DNA of 64,000 bases from an uncultured Mesonia sp. (GTDB lineage Bacteria; Bacteroidota; Bacteroidia; Flavobacteriales; Flavobacteriaceae): positions 1 to 64,000 of the forward strand of contig CATQIB010000011.1 in assembly GCA_958296185.1 (NCBI GenBank), written 5' to 3'. Both the position numbers and the translations under genes were made by a program. The notes below the pieces were generated by a model. The model ran no database searches. It saw only the letters and a list, made by a program, of their open reading frames with translations, and was not told where the DNA came from. How positions within the stretch are numbered: position 1 is the stretch's first letter; every line of letters begins with the position of its first letter. Below, piece after piece: positions 52,118 to 61,048 of this stretch.

Positions 52118-52876
52118 ATGAAGCGATTCTTAAGTATTTTGATATGGGTGATTGGCTTTAGTCATCTTGGTTTAGCCCAAGAACCTACAGAACTTTTTAA
52201 ACAGGCGGCATCTGCTTATAACCAAGAAGACTACAAACAGGCTATTAACTTGTATGAGTCTATTTTAGATCAGGAAATAGAATCGGTAAGTGTTTACTAC
52301 AATTTGGCAAATGCTCACTATAAATTAGAAAATGTGGCCGAGAGTATTTATTATTATGAAAAAGCGCTGCAATTGGCTCCTAATGATCAAGATGTTTTGC
52401 ATAATTTAGCTTATGCTGAGCAAATGCGAATAGACGTTATACAAGAAGCCGATTTAACTGGATTGGAAAAAATAAAGCAAAGAACCATCAACAAGTATTC
52501 GCTTTCTTTTTGGGCTTGGCTAAGTATAATTTCGGCTTTGTTGGTAGTATTTTGTGGAGTGTTTTATTTTTTTAACGCTAGAAGTAGTGTGAAGCGCCTA
52601 AGTTTTAGTTTTGGTGTTCTCTTTGTATTGGTTAGCTTAATTCTATTTTGGTTTGCTCAATTGCGGTATGCGGAAATAAGTAAGAATGAATATGCGGTTA
52701 TTTTTGCCGAAAAAACCGCCTTGCTCGCAGAACCAAACAAAAATTCGGCCTCGAGTATTCAGCTACACGCGGGGACAAAGGTTAAGGTGCTGGATTCTTT
52801 TAATTCTTACGTGAAAATTGAGCTACCTAATGAACAACAGGGTTGGCTTTCTCAAAAAGATTTAAAAAATCTTTGA
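52118..52876 (+). CDS. batE: BatE, TPR and SH3-like membrane protein
   Basis: The 252-aa protein has a signal peptide, two or three tetratricopeptide repeats (about 24-105, with Y-Y-N-L-A-N-A-H-Y-K-L), two transmembrane helices (about 135-155 and 165-185), and a C-terminal bacterial SH3-like domain (about 195-252) ending G-W-L-S-Q-K-D-L. It closes the bat operon begun by moxR at 43884. Confidence 0.88.
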   Translation: MKRFLSILIWVIGFSHLGLAQEPTELFKQAASAYNQEDYKQAINLYESILDQEIESVSVYYNLANAHYKLENVAESIYYYEKALQLAPNDQDVLHNLAYAEQMRIDVIQEADLTGLEKIKQRTINKYSLSFWAWLSIISALLVVFCGVFYFFNARSSVKRLSFSFGVLFVLVSLILFWFAQLRYAEISKNEYAVIFAEKTALLAEPNKNSASSIQLHAGTKVKVLDSFNSYVKIELPNEQQGWLSQKDLKNL

Positions 52877-52956
52877 TTTGTTTTGGAGAAAGTTAAATAG
52901 ATGAAGCTAATTATTTTATACTTTCGTTAAAAACAATTAGCTAATACCAAACCTTC

Positions 52957-53595
52957 ATGGGAAAAGCCTATTACAAAAAGATATTAGAGAACAATAAGAA
53001 GTGGGTTGAACAAAAACTAACAGAAGATAAAGACTTTTTCAAAAGACTAGAAAACGGTCAACAACCACCTCTTCTTTGGATAGGCTGTGCCGATAGCCGT
53101 GTACCCGCCAACCAAATTATCGGTGCTCAACCCGGGGAGGTTTTTGTACATAGAAATATTGCCAATGTAGTGGTGCATACCGATATGAATATGCTAAGCG
53201 TTTTAGATTACTCGGTTAATGCGTTAAAAATAGAACACATTATTGTTTGTGGGCACTACGGTTGCGGAGGGGTAAAAGCAGCGATGCAAAACAACTCAAT
53301 CGGTTTAATAGATAATTGGATCAGACACATCAAAGATGTTTATAGAATGCATAAGAAACAGCTTGAAAGTATTACAGATTTTCAAGAACGCTGGGATACT
53401 TTTGTCGAATTAAACGTAAAAGAGCAAGTAACCGATTTAGCCGAAACTTCAATTGTGCAAAATGCTTGGAAAAACGGACAGCAACTAACGCTACACGGTT
53501 GGGCTTATGGGGTAGGTACAGGTATAGTTAAAGATCTTGATGTAAACCTAAGTAGTAATAACGACTTAGATGAAATCTACCGACTTAATTTTTAA
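52957..53595 (+). CDS. can: Beta-class carbonic anhydrase
   Basis: The 212-aa enzyme interconverts CO2 and bicarbonate. The zinc ligands are Cys44, His100 and Cys103 (C-A-D-S-R at 44-48 and G-H-Y-G-C-G-G), with Asp46 and Arg48 as the catalytic dyad. Spacing is like that of E. coli Can. It lies 80 nt after batE and is a separate cytoplasmic function. Its stop is near the convergent cvpA stop (4 nt between them). Confidence 0.96.
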   Translation: MGKAYYKKILENNKKWVEQKLTEDKDFFKRLENGQQPPLLWIGCADSRVPANQIIGAQPGEVFVHRNIANVVVHTDMNMLSVLDYSVNALKIEHIIVCGHYGCGGVKAAMQNNSIGLIDNWIRHIKDVYRMHKKQLESITDFQERWDTFVELNVKEQVTDLAETSIVQNAWKNGQQLTLHGWAYGVGTGIVKDLDVNLSSNNDLDEIYRLNF

Positions 53596-53599
53596 TGCC

Positions 53600-54094
53600 C
53601 TATTCAGCATCAATCACCCAAGTAGCTAAATCTGGTAAAATAGCAGGTGCCAACATTTTTATTTTAGGATAAAGTAGGCTATGCTTGGCATCAAATAAAA
53701 ATTCCTCCTTGGGTAGCACCGCTTGATTAAAAAAATATAATAGAGCACTTAAAATAAATGCCATTTTCAAAAGGCCAAAAATTCCGCCTAATATCCGGTT
53801 GATCAAACCGAGTGCTAATGCACTCGCAAATTTAGTGAGTAATTTACCTACCAAAAGAACACCAACAGCTATGAGTAAAAAAGTTGCTGCATAAGCCAAC
53901 CACTGGCAGTATGAAGGAGATAAATTAAACTGCTCCTCTATAAAAGAATAGGCAAAATGACTAAAATATATTGCGCCATAAAGCCCTAATATTAAAGCGG
54001 CCAGTGAAGCTAACTCTCTAATAAAGCCCTTCATCAAACCACGAATAAGACCAAAACCTAAAAATAGGATTAAAATGATGTCTATAATTTCCAT
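53600..54094 (-). CDS. cvpA: CvpA-family membrane protein
   Basis: The 164-aa protein has four transmembrane helices and the CvpA start I-I-D-I-I-L-I-L-F-L-G-F-G-L-I-R-G-L-M-K-G-F. CvpA proteins are needed for envelope integrity and colicin V production in E. coli; the exact role is unclear. A TATATTTG promoter element lies 4 nt before the ATG, predicting a leaderless mRNA. It is divergent from the gene at 54164. Confidence 0.88.
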   Translation of the reverse strand: MEIIDIILILFLGFGLIRGLMKGFIRELASLAALILGLYGAIYFSHFAYSFIEEQFNLSPSYCQWLAYAATFLLIAVGVLLVGKLLTKFASALALGLINRILGGIFGLLKMAFILSALLYFFNQAVLPKEEFLFDAKHSLLYPKIKMLAPAILPDLATWVIDAE

Positions 54095-54098
54095 AAAT

Positions 54099-54106
54099 CA
54101 AATATA
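54099..54106 (-). promoter_or_regulatory. -7 promoter element TATATTTG for cvpA
   Basis: Exact TAnnTTTG match on the minus strand, four bases from the ATG at 54094, so transcription should begin at or just before the start codon. Confidence 0.5.
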
Positions 54107-54151
54107 AAAAAATGAATCAGATACCAGGGATTAAAAGTGTTCACATCTTAT

Positions 54152-54159
54152 TATCTTTG
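54152..54159 (+). promoter_or_regulatory. -7 promoter element TATCTTTG for the gene at 54164
   Basis: Exact TAnnTTTG match, four bases from the ATG at 54164. With the cvpA element it makes a divergent pair of apparently leaderless promoters. Confidence 0.5.
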
Positions 54160-54163
54160 CGGC

Positions 54164-54520
54164 ATGGTAAATGACGAAATTTTAAAAGAGCGTTGGCAGC
54201 AATTACAAAAACAATTGGCTGCCCAGTTTGGTGATGGTGAAACCCTAGAACTTGATGCTATTATTTATCTAGTAGGGGTTCAAGAATTAGGGCAACTGCA
54301 TAGAAGATTTAAGAAAGATCACAAGATAGATTTAATGCATATTGCCATTTGCAGGCTTTTAGAGCCCTATGGTTATTATGCTTTTGATTATATTGATGAA
54401 GAGGGATGGCCGCATTATACGGCACTCGAAAGTTTGCCCCATTTAAAACCAGGAGAACAAAGTCTAATGATGAAAGAGGCGCTGGTTAATTATTTTTTAG
54501 AAAAAGAGTACATACGTTAA
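54164..54520 (+). CDS. Conserved small protein of unknown function
   Basis: The 118-aa protein is soluble, with V-N-D-E-I-L-K-E-R-W at the start and L-E-L-D-A-I-I-Y-L-V-G-V-Q-E-L-G, Y-I-D-E-E-G-W-P-H-Y later. I do not recognise the family name; similar proteins sit between cvpA and pheS in other flavobacteria, as I remember. The ATG at 54164 is chosen because a -7 element lies 4 nt before it; the frame is open nine codons further up. The length and composition support a real gene. Confidence 0.7.
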   Translation: MVNDEILKERWQQLQKQLAAQFGDGETLELDAIIYLVGVQELGQLHRRFKKDHKIDLMHIAICRLLEPYGYYAFDYIDEEGWPHYTALESLPHLKPGEQSLMMKEALVNYFLEKEYIR

Positions 54521-54598
54521 ACCTTGGGTTTTAAACTAAACCCTGCAAATGCATAATTTAATAATTTTAAAAAATATTCTTTACGGAATCTTTTTTCT

Positions 54599-54606
54599 TA
54601 AATTTG
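54599..54606 (+). promoter_or_regulatory. -7 promoter element TAAATTTG for pheS
   Basis: Exact TAnnTTTG match, 21 nt before the ATG at 54628, in the 107-nt gap before pheS. Confidence 0.5.
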
Positions 54607-54627
54607 CGGCTGCATTAAGCCATAGCT

Positions 54628-55650
54628 ATGATTGATAAAATTAAGGAATATATTGTTGAGGTAGAGAACTTCAAATCAGACTCGACTGAAGAGATAGAGA
54701 AGTTTCGTATTAAGTTTTTAGGTAAAAAAGGGATTTTAAATGGATTTTTCACCGAATTTAAAAATGTCCCTAACGAGCAGAAAAAAGCTTTTGGCCAAAC
54801 GATAAATGAATTAAAAAATGCCGCACAAGAAAAGGTAGCAGCCTTAAAGCAAGAATTGGAGAGTAAGCTAGAGGAGCGAGGAGTTTATGGTGATTTAACA
54901 CGCCCAGGCGAAAAAATTAGCATAGGGAGTAGACATCCTATATCATTGGTTAAAAATCAAATCATTGAGATTTTTTCCAATATAGGTTTTAACGTATCCG
55001 AAGGTCCAGAAATAGAGGACGATTGGCATAACTTTTCTGCTTTGAATCTACCAGAATATCATCCTGCACGAGATATGCAGGATACCTTTTTTATTCAGAC
55101 CAATCCCGAAGAAATCCTGTTGAGAACCCATACCTCAAGCGTTCAAGTAAGGTATATGGAAGATCAAAAGCCTCCCATTAGAACTATTTCACCAGGTAGG
55201 GTTTTTAGAAATGAAGCCATTTCGGCGCGCTCGCATTGTATTTTTCATCAGGTAGAAGGCTTGTATATAGACAAAGATGTAAGTTTTGCAGATTTAAAGC
55301 AAACCTTGCTTTACTTTACCAAACAACTTTTTGGAAAATCAAAAATTCGTCTTAGACCTTCTTATTTCCCCTTTACAGAACCCAGTGCAGAGGTAGATAT
55401 TTATTGGGGCTTAGAAACAGAGACTGATTATAGAATCACGAAAGGGACCGGGTGGCTTGAAATCATGGGATGTGGTATGGTTGACCCGAATGTATTACGC
55501 AATTGCAATATAGATCCGCAAGAATACTCTGGCTTTGCTTTTGGTATGGGTATTGAGCGTATTGCCATGCTGCTGCATCAAATAGATGATATTCGCTTGT
55601 TTTATGAAAACGATGTTCGCTTTTTAAAACAGTTTAAATCGGTTTTATAG
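54628..55650 (+). CDS. pheS: Phenylalanine--tRNA ligase alpha subunit
   Basis: The 340-aa class II aminoacyl-tRNA synthetase subunit has an N-terminal coiled-coil domain (about 1-85) and the catalytic core: motif 1 region [16 protein letters not shown], motif 2 G-R-V-F-R-N-E-A, and motif 3 [13 protein letters not shown] near the end. It charges tRNA-Phe together with PheT, which is not adjacent here; separated pheS and pheT are common in Bacteroidota. It has its own promoter element. Confidence 0.97.
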   Translation: MIDKIKEYIVEVENFKSDSTEEIEKFRIKFLGKKGILNGFFTEFKNVPNEQKKAFGQTINELKNAAQEKVAALKQELESKLEERGVYGDLTRPGEKISIGSRHPISLVKNQIIEIFSNIGFNVSEGPEIEDDWHNFSALNLPEYHPARDMQDTFFIQTNPEEILLRTHTSSVQVRYMEDQKPPIRTISPGRVFRNEAISARSHCIFHQVEGLYIDKDVSFADLKQTLLYFTKQLFGKSKIRLRPSYFPFTEPSAEVDIYWGLETETDYRITKGTGWLEIMGCGMVDPNVLRNCNIDPQEYSGFAFGMGIERIAMLLHQIDDIRLFYENDVRFLKQFKSVL

Positions 55651-55805
55651 CTAGTTTAAACTAATCTAAGCTCTTTTTAATTGGCGGGTACACATTTTAA
55701 ATGCTACTTCACAAGACTAGTGTAATCTTTTTTGAAAGACTTTTTTTAGCTACTTGTGCTTTTGTAAAAGCTACTTTAATTTAAGACAAGAATAAAGAAT
55801 TTGAA

Positions 55806-56201
55806 ATGAAAAAAGATATAAAGATAAATCAAGTTAAAGGGGTACAAATAGCGGCCATTTATGAAAAGCATCCAGAATACCATACAGATGATTGGAATAT
55901 CTATTTAATCAATACCCTAGATCACGCCATTGAAACCATTCTCATTGTTTCTGAAGGCAAAGACGAAAAAGTTAAAACTTCGGTTTTTAGAAGAAGTTTA
56001 AAGGTGCTGCCGGCAAAATCTTATGCCAAAATAGAATTGATTCAACCAGAATTACTTCAAATAGATAACTTATTTTCAGTGTCTTTTTTTGAGGCAAATG
56101 ATTTTATGCACAAAAATTTTATATTGAGAAAAAATTCGGCACAACCTTCAAAAATTAAAAAACTCCCTGTTATCAATAAGAAGGGAGTTTTAGCTGAGTA
56201 A
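55806..56201 (+). CDS. Conserved hypothetical protein of 131 aa
   Basis: The soluble protein begins with a basic helix or strand (K-K-D-I-K-I-N-Q-V-K-G-V) and looks mixed alpha/beta (D-W-N-I-Y-L-I-N-T, K-S-Y-A-K-I-E-L). I do not recognise a family or function. It follows pheS by 155 nt. A terminator hairpin lies inside the last part of the coding sequence (56159-56191), so the C-terminal tail codes for both. Confidence 0.6.
   Translation: MKKDIKINQVKGVQIAAIYEKHPEYHTDDWNIYLINTLDHAIETILIVSEGKDEKVKTSVFRRSLKVLPAKSYAKIELIQPELLQIDNLFSVSFFEANDFMHKNFILRKNSAQPSKIKKLPVINKKGVLAE
56159..56191. terminator. Terminator hairpin inside the 3' end of the gene at 55806
   Basis: AAAACTCCCT (56159-56168) pairs perfectly with AGGGAGTTTT (56182-56191) around a 13-nt loop. 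It ends 10 nt before the last base of the stop codon and lies between convergent genes. It can terminate the plus-strand gene and the EamA gene from the other side. Confidence 0.6.
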
Positions 56202-56204
56202 CGG

Positions 56205-57092
56205 CTATTTATTAAGTTTTCTTAAGTTCATTAACACAATAGCGGTTAAAATAAATACAATACCCAGCCATTGCCATGCATTTACACGCTCATCTAATAA
56301 AAATTTCGCCATTAACACCGCTACGGGTAATTCAATACTCGTAATTATGACCCCAAGACCCACATTTAGCTTAGGCATGCCGGTAGTCAGGAATAAAGGC
56401 GGGAGAATGGTACCAAATAAGGCTAAGATAGGTCCCCAAAAATAGAATACTTCGACATTAAAATTCTTATTTACAATAAAAGAAGGCAAGGTGATTAAAC
56501 TTACTATCAACAACCCGCCAATAACCATGTATTTGCTGCGTTCTAATGCTGGTAAACCCAATGAGACCGTGTTGGAGGTATAGATGGTTACCGTATAAGA
56601 ACAAGCAGCTAATAACCCATAGCCAATGCCACGTAAATCAAAAGTTATTTCCTGAAAAATTAGGTTGGTGGCTAATAAAGTTCCTGTTAAAATGACCAAA
56701 ACCGCAATAATTTTCATTGGGCTGGGTTTGGTTTTGGTTAAAATACTGTCTAGAATAACACCAATCCACACACTTTGCATTAATAATACAATACCCATAG
56801 AAACGCTGATGTATTGCACGGCTAAATAGTAAAAAATACTGGTTAAGCCTAAAGAAGTACCTGCCAGCAATAATTTGAATTTTGAGGTTCCTCCTTCTTT
56901 TTTCTGTTTTTTACCTTTATAGATACTAGAAAGTACGGTTAACCCCAAAACTCCAAGAAGTAGTTGAGCAAATGTAACCTCGTAGGTAGTAAATCCTTTT
57001 TCATAAGCCATTTTGACAAATGTGGTAAGCACACCATAACTAGAAGCGCCTAATGCTACCAATAGGCCTCCCTTTAATACATTGTTATTCAC
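56205..57092 (-). CDS. EamA/DMT-family transporter
   Basis: The 295-aa protein has ten hydrophobic helices in two EamA repeats, with the pattern G-A-S-S-Y-G-V-L-T-T-F at the start and a basic K-G-K-K-Q-K-K cytoplasmic loop. DMT-family members export metabolites or amino acids or import others; the substrate cannot be assigned. It lies 29 nt after gpsA on the same strand and may share its transcript. Confidence 0.88.
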   Translation of the reverse strand: MNNNVLKGGLLVALGASSYGVLTTFVKMAYEKGFTTYEVTFAQLLLGVLGLTVLSSIYKGKKQKKEGGTSKFKLLLAGTSLGLTSIFYYLAVQYISVSMGIVLLMQSVWIGVILDSILTKTKPSPMKIIAVLVILTGTLLATNLIFQEITFDLRGIGYGLLAACSYTVTIYTSNTVSLGLPALERSKYMVIGGLLIVSLITLPSFIVNKNFNVEVFYFWGPILALFGTILPPLFLTTGMPKLNVGLGVIITSIELPVAVLMAKFLLDERVNAWQWLGIVFILTAIVLMNLRKLNK

Positions 57093-57121
57093 GGGATATT
57101 AATTTTAAAAATTGTAGAAAA

Positions 57122-58132
57122 TTAGTCTAATTTATCGACTAATTTCAAAAATACCTTTTTAGGATTTTTATTTTCGTAAAGAATAGCATAAACCGAATTG
57201 ATAATTGGCGTTCGTGCTTTCTTCTCGCTTTGTTTGTTAATTTGGTAAGCGCTTTTTGCGGCGTAGTAGCCCTCGGCGATCATACTCATTTCCATTTGAG
57301 CGCTTTTAACGGTGTAGCCTTTCCCTATCATATTACCAAACATTCTATTTCTGCTAAATACAGAATAACCAGTAACCAATAAATCGCCTAAATAAGCTGA
57401 ATCGTTAATATTGCGTTTCATTTTATACCGCTTTTTAATGAATCGTTTCATTTCGCGTATAGCGTTACTCATTAACACACTCTGAAAGTTATCTCCGTAG
57501 CCTAAACCGTGAGCTATTCCCGCAGCAATGGCATAAATATTCTTTAGTACTGCGGCATACTCTGTTCCAATTACATCTTCTGTAGTTTTACAGGTGATGT
57601 AATGGTTGCTCAAGTGGTTGGCCATAATTTTAGCTCTATCCTCATCCGCGCAAGCGATAGTAAGATAAGATAGACGTTCTAGCGCTACTTCTTCGGCGTG
57701 ACAAGGACCTGTGATTACACCTATTTGCTCAAAAGGTATATTGTGATATTGATTAAAATGTTCGCCCACAATAAGACTCGATTCGGGTACAATGCCCTTT
57801 ATAGCGCTAAAAATTGTTTTATTAGCTAAGGAAACCTCGAGCGCATCTAAGCTCGACTTCAAAAATGCCGATGGAATAGCAAAAATGATATAATCGGCAT
57901 CTTTTACAGCTTCATTGATATCGCTGGTCAAATTTAATTGCTGGGTGTTAAACTCTACAGAACTTAAATAATTAGGATTGTGTTGTTCTTTCTTAATGTG
58001 AGCTATGGCGTCATTATTACGCATATACCAATTTAAACGCGTTACGTTTTCGCATAGCATTTTAACTAGGGCTGTTGCCCAGCTACCACCGCCAATTACG
58101 GCAAATTGTATTTCTTCACTCATTTGCTTCAT
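57122..58132 (-). CDS. gpsA: NAD(P)H glycerol-3-phosphate dehydrogenase
   Basis: The 336-aa enzyme makes sn-glycerol 3-phosphate for phospholipids. The Rossmann motif is G-G-G-S-W-A-T-A near residue 14, the catalytic Lys lies in A-A-V-L-K-N-I-Y-A-I near 210, and G-D-L-L-V-T-G-Y-S near 250 is the family motif. Either ATG 58132 or the in-frame ATG three codons later may be the start. The upstream 208 nt contain a hairpin terminator (58278-58316). Confidence 0.93.
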   Translation of the reverse strand: MKQMSEEIQFAVIGGGSWATALVKMLCENVTRLNWYMRNNDAIAHIKKEQHNPNYLSSVEFNTQQLNLTSDINEAVKDADYIIFAIPSAFLKSSLDALEVSLANKTIFSAIKGIVPESSLIVGEHFNQYHNIPFEQIGVITGPCHAEEVALERLSYLTIACADEDRAKIMANHLSNHYITCKTTEDVIGTEYAAVLKNIYAIAAGIAHGLGYGDNFQSVLMSNAIREMKRFIKKRYKMKRNINDSAYLGDLLVTGYSVFSRNRMFGNMIGKGYTVKSAQMEMSMIAEGYYAAKSAYQINKQSEKKARTPIINSVYAILYENKNPKKVFLKLVDKLD

Positions 58133-58277
58133 TCTTTAGCTAAAGTACAAAATAATATTTTTTCTTCCTCTCAAGCATCAACTTGCATTTTTAACATTTT
58201 TATAAGGCTTACAGAGCAATCTAAGACAGATGACTGCGTTATTGAAGTAGATTATTTTAGTTGGTTATTTAGTTGAG

Positions 58278-58319
58278 AAAAGTCATTCTTCCTTTTGTAA
58301 GGTTTGAATGACTTTTTTT
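58278..58319. terminator. Rho-independent terminator downstream of nadD
   Basis: AAAAGTCATTC (58278-58288) pairs with GAATGACTTTT (58306-58316), with an inner CCTT/AAGG pair. The T-tract is strongest on the plus strand, weaker on the minus strand, where it would end the yicC-gmk-nadD unit. Confidence 0.7.
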
Positions 58320-58340
58320 ATGCGTTGGGTTTAGGCAGAC

Positions 58341-58925
58341 TTATTGGTATAAACCTAGCTTATCTATATAATCAAAAACTTCTGGAGTCAAAAGTGGCCT
58401 TATCTCTTTTCCTTCTTTTAAACACTTGCGAATAAATGTTGAAGATATTTCCATAATGGGGGCTTGAATAAAAGTTACCTTGGCGTGATCTTTTAGCTTT
58501 GCCTCCTTTTTTGAATCATAAATTCGCGGATAAACCAAAATTTTAAATCGTTCTAAAATCACTTCGCTATTCTTCCATTTAGGGAAACTCTGTAAATTAT
58601 CTTCGCCCATAATGAGATGAAATTCGTAATGCTCGTGTTTTTCTTCTAGGTGTACTAGGGTGTTAATAGTATAATTGGGTTGGGGTAGCCCAAATTCAAT
58701 ATCACTTGGTTTAATTTTATCATAATTGGCGGTGGCCAATTCAACCATTTCTAAGCGATCATAATCGGGTAGTAATGTTTTTTTCTTTTTATGCGGATTA
58801 TGTGGGGTAACTACCATCCAAACTTCATCTACAGGCCCAAACTCGGCAATATGATTTGCAATCGCCAAGTGCCCCAAATGTATTGGGTTAAACGTACCAA
58901 AAAATAAACCTATTCTCTTTTTCAA
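58341..58925 (-). CDS. nadD: Nicotinate-nucleotide adenylyltransferase
   Basis: The 194-aa nucleotidyltransferase of NAD synthesis has the family motif G-T-F-N-P-I-H-L-G-H at about residues 10-19 and the C-terminal I-S-S-T-F-I-R, with M-G-E-D-N in between. It converts nicotinate mononucleotide to deamido-NAD. It starts 2 nt after the gmk stop, within the yicC-gmk-nadD operon. Confidence 0.95.
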   Translation of the reverse strand: MKKRIGLFFGTFNPIHLGHLAIANHIAEFGPVDEVWMVVTPHNPHKKKKTLLPDYDRLEMVELATANYDKIKPSDIEFGLPQPNYTINTLVHLEEKHEHYEFHLIMGEDNLQSFPKWKNSEVILERFKILVYPRIYDSKKEAKLKDHAKVTFIQAPIMEISSTFIRKCLKEGKEIRPLLTPEVFDYIDKLGLYQ

Positions 58926-58927
58926 AA

Positions 58928-59503
58928 TTATGTGTTTTGAATAAATGATTTAACCAATTGATAAGATTCCTCTAGCGCTTCTTTAAGGTTGTTATTTATA
59001 ATGATAAAATCAAACTGCGGAGCGGTGGCCATCTCTATTGAAGCCTTTGCAACGCGCATACTTATGCGCTCTTCGGTTTCTGTTTTACGCTTTTTTAATC
59101 TTATTTTTAGTTCTTCAATGCTTGGAGGCTGCACAAAAACGGCTAATGTTCTTTCTGGGTAAATACGCTTGATATCTAGTCCGCCTACAACATCAATGTC
59201 AAACACTACATGTTTACCTTTGGCCCAAATGCGTTCTACCTCGCTTTTAAGTGTGCCGTAAAAATTGTCTCGGTAAACCTCTTCCCATTCTAAAAAGTCA
59301 TCGTTTTTGATATGATGCTTAAACTCCTTTAATGACATAAAATAATAATCTTTGCCATCAACCTCATTTGGTCGGGGAGCGCGAGAGGTAGCCGATATTG
59401 AAAAATCTAGATTTAAATCTTTTTGCTTTAATAAATGCTGAACAATTGTGGTTTTTCCAGAACCAGAAGGTGCAGAAAAAACTATAAGTTTTCCTTCTAC
59501 CAT
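58928..59503 (-). CDS. gmk: Guanylate kinase
   Basis: The 191-aa kinase phosphorylates GMP to GDP. The P-loop is S-G-S-G-K-T-T near residue 13, and S-R-A-P-R-P-N-E-V-D-G-K-D-Y-Y-F and G-x-Y-G-T-type GMP-binding residues follow (here N-F-Y-G-T). It overlaps the yicC stop by one base and is followed by nadD. Confidence 0.96.
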   Translation of the reverse strand: MVEGKLIVFSAPSGSGKTTIVQHLLKQKDLNLDFSISATSRAPRPNEVDGKDYYFMSLKEFKHHIKNDDFLEWEEVYRDNFYGTLKSEVERIWAKGKHVVFDIDVVGGLDIKRIYPERTLAVFVQPPSIEELKIRLKKRKTETEERISMRVAKASIEMATAPQFDFIIINNNLKEALEESYQLVKSFIQNT

Positions 59504-60378
59504 TACAATACGTTTAAAAGTTGCTCTTTAATTTTTTCCAATTCATCTTTCATCTGCACTACCAATTTTTGCATAGGAGCATAATTAGATTTACTGCCAA
59601 TGGTGTTTATCTCCCGGCCGATTTCTTGTGTGATAAAACCTAATTTTTTACCGTTTGAGTCGGGGCTATCTAAAGTTTTGGTGAAATATTCAAGATGATT
59701 TTCGAGCCTGATTTTTTCTTCGGTGATATCATATTTTTCGATATAATAAACCAGTTCTTGTTCAAAACGGTTTTCGTCTACCTGCTCTTTTAATTCGGAT
59801 ATGCTTTTTTGTAAGCGATCTTTTACCGCTTGAACCCTTTCGGGATCTATACGCAACACCTCATCTAATAGTTGATGAAGGGTTTTAATGCGTTGCTTAA
59901 AATCTTTTTCTAGTACTATACCCTCATCTTTTCTATACTGTAATAATTCGGCTATAGCCTGATTTACAGCCTGCTCTATAGCTTGGTATTCTTGCTCGTC
60001 AATTTCTTCTTTTTCGGTTTTTAAAGCATCGGGAAGACGCATAGCCATCTGCAAATAGGCAAGTTCTTCTTGGGGGTTCGATTCACCTGTGCTAATGATT
60101 GACTTAAGTGAATTCATATAGTTTTTTACCACAGCCGGGTTAATGCTAGAAGTGGTTTCATTTCCTGTATTTTCTACATAAACAGAAAAATCAACCTTTC
60201 CGCGCGTAAGGGCCTTTCCTATTAATCCGCGTAAGCTTAATTCTTTCTCACGGTATTGTGAAGGCATACGAGCGTTGATATCAAGATTTTTACTATTAAG
60301 GGATTTAATCTCGATGTTTATTTTCTTGTTTGGCAGGTTAACAACATGTTTTCCAAACCCGGTCATAGATTGTATCAT
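59503..60378 (-). CDS. yicC: YicC-family endoribonuclease-like protein
   Basis: The 291-aa protein begins M-I-Q-S-M-T-G-F-G-K, the YicC family start, and ends with the conserved G-K-K-L-G-F-I-T-Q-E-I-G-R-E-I-N-T-I-G-S-K region. YicC is linked to stationary-phase growth and RNA turnover in E. coli, and purified homologues have ribonuclease activity. It heads the yicC-gmk-nadD operon, and a TAACTTTG element lies 24 nt upstream. Confidence 0.95.
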   Translation of the reverse strand: MIQSMTGFGKHVVNLPNKKINIEIKSLNSKNLDINARMPSQYREKELSLRGLIGKALTRGKVDFSVYVENTGNETTSSINPAVVKNYMNSLKSIISTGESNPQEELAYLQMAMRLPDALKTEKEEIDEQEYQAIEQAVNQAIAELLQYRKDEGIVLEKDFKQRIKTLHQLLDEVLRIDPERVQAVKDRLQKSISELKEQVDENRFEQELVYYIEKYDITEEKIRLENHLEYFTKTLDSPDSNGKKLGFITQEIGREINTIGSKSNYAPMQKLVVQMKDELEKIKEQLLNVL

Positions 60379-60402
60379 CTAGGCTTTTTTTATAAAGTTG
60401 CG

Positions 60403-60410
60403 CAAAGTTA
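60403..60410 (-). promoter_or_regulatory. -7 promoter element TAACTTTG for yicC-gmk-nadD
   Basis: Exact TAnnTTTG match on the minus strand, 24 nt before the ATG at 60378. No -33 element was found at the usual distance. Confidence 0.5.
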
Positions 60411-60492
60411 AGAAAAACATAGCGTATACTAGCCATCTTTCAAAAAGGCTTAAAAAAAACACAAATTAGTATGCTTGCATAATAACAAGCTT

Positions 60493-60500
60493 TATTTTTG
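60493..60500 (+). promoter_or_regulatory. -7 promoter element TATTTTTG for the thioesterase gene
   Basis: Exact TAnnTTTG match, 13 nt before the ATG at 60514, in the divergent gap with yicC. Confidence 0.5.
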
Positions 60501-60513
60501 AAACAAAAAAAGA

Positions 60514-61002
60514 ATGTATACCAAGCAATTTGAAATTAGATGGAGCGATATTGATGCGAATAGGCATTTGGCTAACTCAGCCTACTTAAACTTTATGAGT
60601 CATACCCGAATGAGTTTTATGTTAGAGCATGGCTTAGGTCAAAACGATTTGGCGCGTTATAATGTAGGCCCGGTGGTTTTTTATGAGCATATTTACTATT
60701 TTAAAGAAGTATTTTCTAATGAACCCGTAACGGTAACAATGGCTTTAAAAGGCTTGTCTGATGATGGCAAGTACTTTGAGTTTACTCACAATATCTACAA
60801 TGCCAAAGGAGAACATGCAGCACATTGCGAAATTTTGGGTTCTTGGATAGACTTAAAATCGCGTAAAATTACCGCTTTACCAGATGATTTAATCAAAGGC
60901 ATTCATCAATTAGAAAAAACCGAAGATTTTAAAGTCTTAACACAAGAAGATACTCGAAAATTTGGTAAGCGACCCGTGAGCAATCCAGCCATGGCGATAT
61001 AA
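60514..61002 (+). CDS. Hot-dog-fold acyl-CoA thioesterase
   Basis: The 162-aa protein has the 4-hydroxybenzoyl-CoA thioesterase-like pattern: I-R-W-S-D-I-D-A-N-R-H-L-A-N-S-A-Y-L-N near residue 8, containing the catalytic Asp, and a following V-F-Y-E-H-I-Y-Y-F-K-E. It hydrolyses acyl-CoA or acyl-carrier thioesters in the cytoplasm; the chain length is unknown. It is a single-gene unit with its own promoter element and a downstream terminator. Confidence 0.9.
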   Translation: MYTKQFEIRWSDIDANRHLANSAYLNFMSHTRMSFMLEHGLGQNDLARYNVGPVVFYEHIYYFKEVFSNEPVTVTMALKGLSDDGKYFEFTHNIYNAKGEHAAHCEILGSWIDLKSRKITALPDDLIKGIHQLEKTEDFKVLTQEDTRKFGKRPVSNPAMAI

Positions 61003-61016
61003 GTGTATAATCATGT

Positions 61017-61048
61017 AAAAAAGCGCTTGCCTATAGCGGCGCTTTTTT
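61017..61048. terminator. Bidirectional rho-independent terminator
   Basis: AAAAAAGCGC (61017-61026) pairs with GCGCTTTTTT (61039-61048) around a 12-nt loop. It lies between the convergent thioesterase and ArsC-like genes and includes the last bases of the latter's stop. Confidence 0.85.
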
